Below are positions 1 to 9,719 of a stretch of DNA of 49,896 nt, in pieces. The stretch is from NCBI RefSeq assembly GCF_001949145.1, contig NW_019091424.1, forward strand, positions 603,748 to 653,643, written 5' to 3'. The notes beneath the pieces are model-generated. The model worked only from the letters and a program-made list of their open reading frames with translations, was not told the DNA's origin and ran no database searches. This DNA is from Acanthaster planci (lineage: Eukaryota > Echinodermata > Asteroidea > Valvatida > Acanthasteridae). The translations under genes were made by a program, and so were the position numbers. The first letter of the stretch is position 1; the number at the start of each line of letters is the position of its first letter.

Positions 1-240
1 TCCCATACGATAATTGACGAAATGAAACCAATCGATTGCCCTCCGACCTAGTCATTCCCAAAACACTGAATGTATTATTTTACCAAATGATCGTGTCGAA
101 TGCGTTCGTCATATTAAACAACGTGACGAGTGCGTTTCATCTTGTCACAATAAAACGAGTGCATTGAGATGATTGAAAGACATGGCATACGATAATTGAA
201 GGAATGAAACCAACCCATTGCTCTCCGACCATTTCTAGAA
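1..240. repeat. Satellite-like direct repeat, period about 181 bp
   Basis: A block starting at 4 (catacgataattgacgaaat) recurs at 185 (catacgataattgaaggaat). The similarity runs about 45 bp, through the ccgacc motif at 43-48 and 224-229. The spacing of 181 bp suggests the tail of a satellite array lying mostly to the left of the window. No coding potential is seen. Confidence 0.6.
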
Positions 241-319
241 CGTTACAAACGTATTTTTACCGGGTGACATGCGAAAAAAAGTTGAACGTTTTAACTTTGT
301 TTTCTTCTATATATTTCTG

Positions 320-1490
320 TCTATTTTACTATGAGATCTTCAAAAAATTGTCGAACGATTTTCTCTAACAATCTACGAAGATATTTGGCGGCGAAAATCC
401 TCGAAAAAAATTTAAACAATTTTCTGTCGCTTTTTACGAAATCAACTACAAAACAAATTACAAGCAAATTGCAACAAAATATGCGAAATATTTCACCTCA
501 TCTGCAAAATGCAACCGAACGATTTTTCCTCGTTATCTGCGAAAAATCTTCGGATTTCACCTCGTTATCTACGAAATAATACTGAACAGTTTCACTCCGT
601 TGTCACTGGAAATAATAAACTTGTACTTCATCTACGTAAATTACGATTTTACCCAGTAAAGAAAATTGCAAGGTTGTTTCACTTCAAAAACCCCAGAGGA
701 AAATTTTAACGATTTTCACTCGCTATATAGGGAAAAGTTTCAAAGCATTTTTAACAAACTCCACAATCCGTGCAAGGGGTAATTCACCTTGCTATCTACA
801 ACAAAATTGCCAAATAATTTCCCCTCGCTATCTGCGAAACTGAAACCTTGTCATTTCCTCACAAAATCCCTGAGCTAAAATTGCTGACTTTATTATGAAG
901 TCTTCGAGAAAAAATCGGATCAATTTTCTCTGGTTATTTACGGAAAATATTTCGAAGCATTTTTTGAAGCATTGTTGAATGTTTCATTGCGTTATGCACA
1001 AAATAGTTACGACTCTACAAAAAATTGAAAAGCGAGGTAATTTCGCTATGAAATCCCCAAAAAGCTTGGTAAACGATTCTACCTTACCTGCAAAAATCGT
1101 TGAACAAATTGCTTTCTTACCTACAAAAAGTGGTTAAATGATTTCATTGGTCTATCTTCAAAATGCCAAGCGAGTTCACTTCGTTATCTACGAAAAATAA
1201 ATTGCCACGAAATCCTCAATATTTGCGAAATGATTTCACGTAGTCTTCTCTGAAAAATAAATAAATCGATTGTCTTTAAGCCAAATTTGGGAGGTACACG
1301 AAAAATGCAATCCTCGTGAAAATCTCCTGAAACAATTTCACTTTTCGCAAATAAATTGTGAAGCTAAAACGTTCATCTTCAAAAACAGTTGCTCAAAGGT
1401 TTTGTGCTACTTTCTTGGGAAAAATCTCGTAGGGATATTCCACACCGTCATCTTAGAAAAACTGTTGAACTGATGAATCTGGCTGTATGC
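320..1490. repeat. Degenerate short tandem repeat region
   Basis: Variants of the phrase 'tttcacctcgttatctacga' followed by a run of A recur many times, for example near 495-515, 525-545, 550-575, 590-605, 800-835 and 1175-1195. Spacing is irregular at roughly 25-60 bp. The composition is AT-rich and repetitive. Short open frames here are by-products of the repeat and I do not call them genes. Confidence 0.6.
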
Positions 1491-1682
1491 TCAAGTAGAA
1501 GTAGCCTAGTGTTCTAATGTATACAGTGAGGCCTACTTAAGAAAATTAAAGGATTATACATTTAGTTAGGGCATAGCTTGACCTTTCTGTGAAGCGATGT
1601 AGGCTACTTTCATGTTCTTTTGGTAAATTTGCAAAAATGTGTACTTACTTGGCCGAGTAATGTTTTTCTTTTTGAGACAATG

Positions 1683-1870
1683 CTTTTCTTTTCATCTCGA
1701 CAGCTGGACAACGATGAGTCATGACTTCCTCGCTACCTGTGTCGTGCTTGGTGGTTGATGGTAAATCGCAGATATTGAGTACTAATCAGGCCAGAAATGG
1801 CCAAGTGTTTTTCTTTTCATCTCCACAGCTAGACGGGTCAGCCAGATAAGAAGGGCCTCGCCACCTGTAT
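1683..1870. repeat. Local tandem duplication, period about 132 bp
   Basis: The tract 'cttttcttttcatctcgaca' with the following 'gctggac' near 1683-1710 is repeated as 'ttttcttttcatctccacag' with 'ctagac' near 1808-1835. Both copies end in a pyrimidine tract plus AG and so look like splice acceptors. This may be a duplicated 3' splice site of an unrecognised gene or a chance duplication. Confidence 0.4.
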
Positions 1871-2175
1871 GTCTTGTTTAGAGAGGGGCAGCTTATTCTG
1901 TCAAGATGGACATGTCTTGGATGACGACAAGTGACCAGAAGCTGGAAGAACTGGCCGGAAACACTTTGCTCCGCTTGATTTGCTTGCCAGTTAAAACCTG
2001 AAGGTTAGTTGATAAAAATGAAAGATTGGGTGATATTTTTCATCTTAAAATCACAACTCGGAATTTTTTTCATTTGAAGCCCCAAATCTTGCAGGTCTTT
2101 AATGCAGGTGAGTATGGGTGAATTTGCTTATTTCAGATGCTAATCTCCATTGTTTATATTTTCTTGAATGCACAG

Positions 2176-2303
2176 TTCGGGATTTCACCTCCAAGATTGT
2201 GTCCATCTCATCAGCCGGGTGTGGATCACTACAGTCGTCGCAGATTTCCACCTACTAAACCTCCTAAATGGCTAGCTCCCGGCAGAATTTCCAGACCACC
2301 AAG
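2176..2303 (+). CDS. Possible internal coding exon, proline/arginine-rich, unrecognised
   Basis: A stretch of 128 nt is flanked by a good acceptor (cttgaatgcacag) and a good donor (gtatgtc). Frame 1 is open throughout and reads as a Pro/Arg-rich segment beginning FGISPPRLCPSHQPG and ending near GRISRPP. It finishes in phase 2, which fits the acceptor at 2793 (exon 2794-2821). I do not recognise the protein and saw no convincing upstream exon. A second frame is also open for most of the length, so coding status is uncertain. Confidence 0.25.
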
Positions 2304-2793
2304 GTATGTCTGAATTCAAGCTTTCAGAGTACGGGTTCTCTTTGTCTGTTAGGAAGTGGAAGATATTTTACAAACTATATTTGTTGGCTGTTGGATGCGT
2401 CTTTCATGCCTAATGTCAGTCTTAATTTTGGTCAACAATTTGTTTCCTTTCTACTGACCTTGCAATGAGTACATTCTCAATGCTTTGAGAACGACTGTCA
2501 AATATTTCTAAGTCTTATGCCAAGTCTCCAGCTAATATCCTCTTGGGATTGCAGCTTCAATTTGACCGTTACTTTATTGCAAGATCTCTGACCTCCCCGA
2601 ATGGAAATGAACTCGGGCAGTGTCCAAAAGTTTTCTCAAAACTTGACCGCATAACACATTCAAACTTAACGGGTCACTATTTGTAGAGAAGATTAAAGCC
2701 AAATCTGTCAAGTCCTTTTTTGATCGTCCCCTGTGTTGTTTGAGTTTCTTAGTCTGGGACTTTAAAATCATTTCTAAATCTCTTTCTATGTAG

Positions 2794-2821
2794 GTTCTTG
2801 AGGGACTACGGAGAGGGATGA
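2794..2821 (+). CDS. Possible terminal coding exon joining 2176-2303
   Basis: After an acceptor (tctttctatgtag) the sequence continues the frame of the candidate exon at 2176-2303 with FLRDYGEG and a TGA at 2819-2821. The phase match is one-in-three by chance, so this is weak support. If real, the two exons are the C-terminus of a gene whose upstream part lies to the left, possibly disrupted by repeats. Confidence 0.2.
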
Positions 2822-3677
2822 CACCGGTGACTGAACGCCGACGTTTCCCCCATTAACCTAGGCCCACCTCAATGGCTCTGCTAACCACGGAAGTTTGGGC
2901 ATGGACATTTTATATGCTTACAGCACCAGCGCTGAAGTTCTGTGCTAGCTGGGTAAGCAGAGGCGAGTATCCTTAGTTCCATGCTAACCAGTGGTATTTT
3001 CTCCATCGGTAAGCAGTGCCATTGAATTGGGCCCAGGTCCTCATAACACGCTCAGACAGTGGCTCCACGTGGAAAGGACCGACACTGGTTTAGTTTTTAG
3101 TTTTAGCAAGTTAAATACCAAGGCCAAAAATGTTTCTAAACCAGTTTGTTTCAAACCCTTGTTAGCTTTTTGAGTCCGACAAATGCATAGTGCGAAGCTG
3201 TGTACTGAAGACATGAGAAAATGTTCCCTTTCAGTTCCGACTTACAAATTCTTAAGTCGTACAACAGGTGCGAGGACGAGTCAGGAACGTTGAACTCATG
3301 GTGTTCACAGTACAGCTTCGTAGTATCGCTCCTTACTCTGCTGACACAAATACAGTTGAACGTTTATAGGGTCATTATGAGGGGACCTATTTCTAAAAAT
3401 TACAATACATCACGTAAGGTTTAAAGAATTAAAACTCTGGAACGTATAGAGGACAACTTTTCGATTATGTTCACTCTTTTGGAGCTAGGTTTGTGTCTGA
3501 TAAAGAGTTTTTTCACTCGGCCTATATAATGAAAATTCCCCTTTGAAGAGTAACTTAACTTGAATTCTTTTTAAGGGAGATGAGGAACATTGACGAGAGG
3601 TTTTCGACTTTTGTTACATTCAGAGAGTATTCAAGATATTTCTTTAATTTTACACTATTTATTCTATTAAGTATCCA
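2822..3677. other. Non-coding stretch, nothing recognised
   Basis: I see no gene, RNA or clear repeat here. The short open frames lack any recognisable family signature. Confidence 0.5.
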
Positions 3678-3912
3678 GCAAGAAATGAGACCGAGGGGTG
3701 GCTCTTATATGTCCAGTTGCTATACACACTCTAGACTATTGTTACCTAGCACATCCCCCCTCAGATGTCTGAAAAGAATTCCTGAGATTCAAGTGAAACA
3801 ATTGGTCGTTGTTCATTTATTTCCACAGTTTTGCATGAACACAATCTAAATTTTCAAAAACTACAATGACCAACACAAAGCAAGGGGGGGTTCGCTCCGT
3901 CTCATTTCTTGC
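3678..3912. mobile_element. Foldback/MITE-like element, family A copy 1
   Basis: Terminal inverted repeats: gcaagaaatgagaccga at 3678-3694 and tccgtctcatttcttgc at 3896-3912, which are reverse complements except for one base. The interior carries a block (ctctagactattgttacct, then catccccc, gaattcctgagatt) that reappears in the copy at 42320-42490. The end block (caacacaaagcaaggggggg) reappears beside the assembly gap near 39767. No transposase is encoded, so this is a non-autonomous element. Confidence 0.6.
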
Positions 3913-4226
3913 TTCATAATGATTAAGTACCAAGAAGCTACTTAAAGGATCATTATTTGTTTTCAGTGTTTCAAAAAGTTTTTAAAAATCCTTGCCCAAA
4001 ATTACACATTGATACTGCTACAGTTCAGCAAGGGGCACTGTTCACGAAATCACTTCTTGGCTTAGTGGTTTTTCTGCTTTTAGCCCATCCCGTGATTCAC
4101 ATGCACGATTAGACTGAGAACGCCATGAATTACCAAGCTCAAATGATGTACCCAGTGTAAACTTACGAAAAAAAATGGCAAAATAGGTAAATTTCAAAAG
4201 GCCATGATGACCTTTGTCATTAGTTC

Positions 4227-4438
4227 ACGGGCGTCGCCAGAAGGTCGGGTGTTCATAGAAGGTGTCGCCCCTTTATGCCAGTTTTGTCAAAATCGTGGTT
4301 CCGGGTTTCCGACAAGAATGGATAAGGAAAGCGGGAGGGGACATCAGGCTACGGGTTACACCTTCGAACTAAACCGAGGGTTAGTTGGCAATTTGAATGA
4401 TAGCACCCCCCCCTTCAAAAGGGTCTAGCGACGCCCGT
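4227..4438. mobile_element. MITE-like element with 11-bp perfect inverted ends
   Basis: acgggcgtcgc at 4227-4237 is the exact reverse complement of gcgacgcccgt at 4428-4438. The ends lie 212 bp apart and the interior has no credible gene. Size and structure fit a short non-autonomous DNA transposon. Confidence 0.5.
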
Positions 4439-5880
4439 TTGCCATTGGCAGAAATTACGCTTTGCCTAAAACTCTCGAAACCATTAGTTAACTAGTTAAA
4501 TTAAAACCATTAATTGTTAAAACTTTTAATGGCCATTAAAAAGCCGATTTTTAGCACTGCATTGTAAGGTGTAAATACCTGTACGGACTTGAATTTGCAA
4601 TAAACAAAAGAAATGAACGAGGTATAAAATCACGTAGAGAGTGACTTTGTCTGTCTTGATAAGGGATTGCCATTTCTTTGTCAAATAAAATCATGAAAGT
4701 GCGATCAATTCATAACGAAATGAGTTAGTAATTGATAAGGCACCTGTTGAATTTTCCTGGTCGTGGATGATATTGTATAAATATTGCTCTACAAAGAAAT
4801 GTAGATGTTTGGTGGCATCTCATTTTCTTTCATTCGGTTACATTATTAAATTTCAAAAAGCCACGTTAGATTGAGCTGGAAAAACTGGGAGGACTGTCAG
4901 CTAGTTGCCAGAAATAAGTGGACTGAGCAAGAATCTCGAGCTCTTTAATTAACAACGGCGCCAATCACGTAACTAACGATTGCAAGGACGGATCCAGAAC
5001 CATTTTTCACGGGGGCCAAAATCGCAGGGCGCCAAAATATTTTGGAATTTTTTAGTTGAACTTTAATCAGTGGCATTCCTGATGATGGGTCAGGGCTACA
5101 TTCGGGGAGGGGGCTTGCTGCGCGCTTTTAGAAGAAAGGGAAATGAAATAATTCTAAAAAGGTTCGTCTTTTATTAAGAAAAATTTGGGCCCTGCTGGCC
5201 GCCATGGATTCGCCCTCAGGCGGTACCCCCACCACCGTCGCTCACCGCCATCCCTGGAGGTTGAGCCTCAGCACCGGCTGGTCGAGGAAAGAGCTACTTC
5301 AACGGTTTCCGAGCGAACAGAGAACGCAAGATAATGATGCTTCAAACAGATGGACAATTCAGAGGTTGAAGAGCACCTTTAAGTGAATTTTCCTCTGGCA
5401 AATACTTTTGGGCAACTTTATAATCATAAGGCTTCAATTTATCAAAAACTTTGGCATCGCTTTGGATTACTGAAAATTAAGAAGTGCACTCCTTTCCAAT
5501 GTTTTTGCTCGCGAAAAGTACGGGAGCTCTTGGTATGTCATTTTAGGAAGAAGTTCCGGTTCGGTTTTTAAGGTACTTTGGGCGCATATTTTTCAATCTA
5601 GCGTTTGTGACGATGAGTCGCTCACTGTGGTGCATTTTCCTGCCAATAATAACAAAGGTTATTCAATATTCTGGCAATTAATTTTGCCGAGAAATATATT
5701 ATGTATGTGATAGCTATTTTTTTTCCCAGAATGGCATCACAGTTTTGTTCATGAATATTTTGAGCATTAATACATTAGTAAAGTATCCTTTAAAAACGAG
5801 AAAAAAAAATTTAGAAAGAAACTGAAATGGAACCAAGGACCGATCCAGAACTTTTTGGGGAGTGCAAATTATATAATTTC
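4439..5880. other. Intergenic, transposon-relic fragments only
   Basis: No gene is recognised. A motif aaggacggatccagaac near 4983 recurs with one change near 5834, suggesting ends of a dispersed element. A GC-rich patch at 5190-5290 could be the opposite end of the same element. Nothing else could be assigned. Confidence 0.4.
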
Positions 5881-6109
5881 AAGGTTGGGGCACAATTTGT
5901 GACGGTATCAATTGTTAGATGGGTTCCGTAAAAATGAAGTTGTTTCTTCCGGGGTTCTATATTGACACTGTTGTTCTTCTTGCAAGGCTGAATACAGAGA
6001 TTTGTGTTATTTTTACAGAGTAAAATAATGACCTACTCTACAGGTCATGAGAGGTGGTAAAAGGTTTGGATGTAACAAGGACAGTGTCACAAATTGTGCC
6101 CCAACCTCA
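5881..6109. repeat. Inverted repeat, about 22-bp arms
   Basis: aggttggggcacaatttgtg near 5881-5904 is the reverse complement of cacaaattgtgccccaacct near 6087-6109. The arms are about 180 bp apart. This is probably another short foldback element. Confidence 0.5.
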
Positions 6110-6578
6110 AGGAATGACCTCTTTGGTGGGGACTGCGGGTATACCCTCCCTTGTCCACTCTTGAACGGGACAATAGCTTTCAGGAACACTATAACTACAT
6201 CGAGCAAGGCCCTCTGACAGCTCCAGCAACCGTCGGTGGATGAAAGAACTCACACCCTCGTGAAGTCTGCCTTGCCCTGGTGTGAGCGACATTCCCTGTA
6301 CTCCGGGGGAGGGGTGCGAAAATTGAGATGAGAATCATCTAGCATTTTCAAGTGACGTCCCACAAGAAGTTGTGCCCAAACAAACGAGCGGGGAGAACTA
6401 AGTACTGAGGATTTCTGTCTTTAAAGGTATCAAAAATTGGGAGCAAAGGAAGACCCAGGAGAAATAAGGTTTCCCCCCCCCAAAAAAAACGCCCCCAAAA
6501 CGACAAAATGGACATTGGGGACGCCGAGCATGGCAGCACCATGGGCAACTGTCGGTATTAGTGTATAATATCTAGAAG

Positions 6579-6698
6579 CCAAGAGTTTGCAACGCGTTGA
6601 CCAATCACAGTGCGCAAAATCTGTCGACCCTTTCCAAACGCGCATTTGGTCGACAGATTTCGAGCATATAGATTGGTCAACGCGTTACAAACTCTTGG
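6579..6698. repeat. Long imperfect hairpin, about 52-nt arms
   Basis: ccaagagtttgcaacgcgtt at 6579 pairs with aacgcgttacaaactcttgg ending at 6698. The arms continue inward through gaccaatc/gattggtc and aaatctgtcgacc/ggtcgacagattt to a loop of about 18 nt. A few mismatches lie midway. It is likely a palindromic transposon relic, though a transcript would fold into a hairpin of pre-miRNA-like size. Confidence 0.6.
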
Positions 6699-7226
6699 AG
6701 GCGCACTATTGTGAATCGCCCGTATTCAAACGCTAATTGAAAAGAGTGCAAAAAAAGTCAACATTGTGCCGGGGAATCATGCACCCATCAATAACATGCA
6801 TACCAGCATCTCTGGGGTTTCTGAAACAAAACCAAATCTTTGTCATGTCCCTTATCTTATACTTTCTTTTCAGTTTCGGTGGGTCAATTACATTTTTAAT
6901 TATTCACACAAAACAAAATCACCCCGAAAGAGATTATTTCCGAAGTCTGCATGTAGCCATTTTTAAAGTGGCATCCCTCTACTTTTTTGGGCACTTATTT
7001 AGGACAGTTTTTCAACGGTAAATATTTATCCACGCTGCTCTCAGATGGAAGCCCAAAGAACTAGGGAGTTGATCCTGACAAAGTTTTACACAATCTCACA
7101 ATTTGGGGGCCAAATAATCTCCTTTTCAAAAGAAACTGTCGGGAAACTTTTCATGCTAATGAGCTGGCTAGAAATTCTCACTTGACTGTGGACGGCACCC
7201 ACAATTGAAGATCTGTCAGTACCCCG

Positions 7227-7319
7227 GGCCGTTTTCCAATGCTCAACTTCGTCTCCGTCGCATGCTTCGTTCCCCAAACCAATCCCCGATTGTAGGCCTG
7301 AAGCGTTAAAATTGCATTA
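7227..7319 (+). repeat. Dispersed repeat, family C copy 1
   Basis: This 90-bp block (ggccgttttccaat, then ttcgttcc, then aatccccgattgtaggcctg and aagcgttaaaattg) recurs at 34157-34243 in the POLR3B/SAP30BP intergenic region. The copies differ at scattered bases and by small indels. No coding function is apparent. Confidence 0.55.
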
Positions 7320-7439
7320 GATTACTGTAATTTTTGGCTTTCTTGCATCTTTAATTTGATGTTCAGTGGCACTATTAGACTGATTACTGCGCTTACAGGT
7401 TCAAAGTCAGCAAGTAAAAAACAGTTGAAGCCTCAGACG

Positions 7440-7727
7440 CAGCCGAAGATGAGTATTGGAAAATGGCCCAAGACGCTGTGAAAGCTCAACAGCGCCATCT
7501 ACAGTTGCTGTCCGACGTGCTGAGTGGCTGCGGCTCGCAATCACACACAAACTTATGACAAATTGTCAGCTCCAGCCGTAGCCAATTTGGACAGATAGCT
7601 TGGCAAGCTGGACGCCAGCGAGGACCGGGCACTGTACGTGCGATGCAGACGACGCACACATCCCATATCCCTGACCGGACCAACCGGACGGCCCACGCCC
7701 TAACAACGTCGCAGCAACAGAAAATTT
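7440..7727 (+). promoter_or_regulatory. Possible CpG-rich promoter/5' non-coding exon of the first PAQR gene
   Basis: The stretch is richer in CG dinucleotides than its surroundings and ends in a consensus-like donor, aaaattt|gtaagttttt, at 7727/7728. A matching acceptor, ttttgttacag, lies at 8655, just 29 nt upstream of the PAQR start codon. The arrangement suggests a non-coding first exon spliced to the coding exon. This is inference from signals alone and needs transcript data. Confidence 0.35.
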
Positions 7728-8655
7728 GTAAGTTTTTAATGCCATTTTTGGGGTCTGTTCTTACCAGGTTCACTATTCAGATGGGGTTTGTTGGACGATA
7801 CCTGTTCGTGTTAGGCAGTAATCAATAATACTGAACTGTTAAAAAAAGTTAAAAAACACTCCTGATCGTCGGGTTGTAACTCAGTAGTGGTGTGGGCCTA
7901 AGTCATTCTAAGTTGGGTTAGCATGATAAAGAACCCTACTTCGTAGGTAGGAACTTATAAGTTGTTGATGTTGGATGCTGTTGGACATGTTAGTTGATCA
8001 GTACGATCATGTTGCATTCTCAATCTATCCATTACTATGAAATCTCCAACTATGGCGCAGTGCAGACGTCCAGGATTTTCGCAAAATGACAGTTACTGCA
8101 CCTGTGAAAACAGCAACCATGGCAATGTAAGCACGCACCAACCAGTCCGAGGATTGGGTTACACGGTCTTTTCTTTAGCAGTACTTATGGTATGTGGCTA
8201 TGGTATGGTTTTCATTGGCGTGGTGTGGTGGTTGCTACCCGCATTGTTGTGAAACTCCGAATGTCCGCACTGCCCCATATTTTCCTTTTTTGATACAATA
8301 TTCTGCAACCACAACTGGGAAAGAAGAGGTGATTTGCTGATGCTAGTATGATTGGTAAATCATGCACTAAGATCAACAGATGTTGCCAAGATTGAGAAAT
8401 TACGCAGATCAACTGGTTATGCCCAATATAGAGAAGTTACGTTTGTACATGGAGGTACACGTACATGTAGCATGTGTGCTTGTTAGATTCGGATAGACGT
8501 AATAAGCAGTCCCACTGACTTGACATAGGCTAATATCCCTCACAGGAAAGAAGACACAGGTTGGCGGTGATCAAATCATGTGGACTAGTGCAACAGAATT
8601 TGTTCATGTCCGTGGGTTAAGTAAAACAAAATTTGTGCATCTATTTTTGTTACAG
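7728..8655 (+). other. Probable 5' intron of the first PAQR gene; no gene seen
   Basis: This stretch lies between the candidate donor at 7728 and the acceptor ending at 8655. I see no gene or RNA in it, and the short open frames match no family. Confidence 0.35.
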
Positions 8656-8684
8656 GTTGCTGTGCATCTGATTTACTCTTCATA

Positions 8685-9719
8685 ATGTGGACCATCAAAT
8701 TACTTCGTGTCAATCATGTTCCCAAGGATTTCCGGGAGCCGTTCATCGTGTCGGGTTACCGATCCTGCCGCAGCAGTGTCTCCTCCTGCATTGTCAGTGC
8801 CTTCAGTTGGAACAACGAAACCTTTAATTTCTGGACCCACTTCATCACCTTCGTCTACTTCAGTTGGATCTTCACCCAGTGGCTGTGGTACGAGTTGCAA
8901 TTTGACGTTGACCCGTTCACCTACCCGCTCCAGGTGTATCTAGCCTCGGTGTGCCTCTACATGCTGGTCAGCTCCACTGCCCATCTCTTCAACTGCATGT
9001 CGGAGAGGTCACGTCACATCTTCTTCTTCTTTGACTACGGAGCCCTAAGTATCTACAGTCTGGCCTGCTCCATCCTCTACAGCTCTTACGTGTTTCCCAA
9101 GTGTTTTGTCAACACCATGTACCATTCTGTCTTTGTACCATGCTGTGTGTTCAACGCCTTGCTGTGTACGGTGCTTGCTTGCTTGTCGCGACTTGTCGCC
9201 GGCTTGAAGCTGCAGAAGATTTTTCGCATTATATCATTTTCATTGCCTTACATATTTTGCAGTTTTCCCCTACTGTATCGCTGTATTTTCTGTCAAGGTG
9301 ACGACTGCGGTCACTCGGGTGCTATCGAACTTCACATCTATCAATTCATCTTGTGCACAATCACCATCCTCATCTACGGAACCCACTTCCCAGAAGTCCT
9401 CGCACCTGGCAGGTTTGACATCATCGGTCACAGTCACCAGTTTTTCCACATCATCAGTAGCTTGGCGACTTACTGTCAGCTTCGAGGAAATATCCTTGAC
9501 ATGCAACACAGACGTGATTACTTGCTGTCTGAGTTGCCAATGCCAACACTCCTCAACACAGCAGGCGTTGTGGTCGGGGTCCTGATACTAAACCTCATCA
9601 TCATCGGCATTTTCTCCGGTTTCATCTGGGAGAAGCAAGATTTGCGTCGAGTCAAGCAAAAACAGGGTATCTTGACCATCGGTTGCGAAGCCAGCAATCT
9701 TCAAGTCAAACAGAGTTAA
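8685..9719 (+). CDS. PAQR5-like: PAQR family membrane receptor (mPR gamma/delta-like), tandem copy 1
   Basis: Progestin and adipoQ receptor family member of class II, the membrane progestin receptor type; relatives respond to progestogens at the plasma membrane. The 344-residue frame is complete in one exon, close to the roughly 330 residues of vertebrate mPR gamma. Visible family signatures are the N-terminal box FREPFIVSGYRS, NNETFNFWTH (residues 43-52), SSTAHLFNC with His100, FFDYGALSIY with Asp117, and APGRFDIIGHSHQFFH with His249, His251 and His255. His100 plus the last pair correspond to the metal-binding histidines of the family. About seven hydrophobic segments are followed by an eighth near residues 290-315. 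An acceptor at 8655 suggests a non-coding 5' exon. A closely related gene follows 4.2 kb downstream. The exact paralogue (PAQR5, 6 or 9) is not resolved. Confidence 0.88.
   Translation: MWTIKLLRVNHVPKDFREPFIVSGYRSCRSSVSSCIVSAFSWNNETFNFWTHFITFVYFSWIFTQWLWYELQFDVDPFTYPLQVYLASVCLYMLVSSTAHLFNCMSERSRHIFFFFDYGALSIYSLACSILYSSYVFPKCFVNTMYHSVFVPCCVFNALLCTVLACLSRLVAGLKLQKIFRIISFSLPYIFCSFPLLYRCIFCQGDDCGHSGAIELHIYQFILCTITILIYGTHFPEVLAPGRFDIIGHSHQFFHIISSLATYCQLRGNILDMQHRRDYLLSELPMPTLLNTAGVVVGVLILNLIIIGIFSGFIWEKQDLRRVKQKQGILTIGCEASNLQVKQS

Noticed and set aside
7486-7773. 95-codon minus-strand frame in the CG-rich patch
   Set aside because: It overlaps the probable 5' non-coding exon of PAQR copy 1 and has no recognisable domain.
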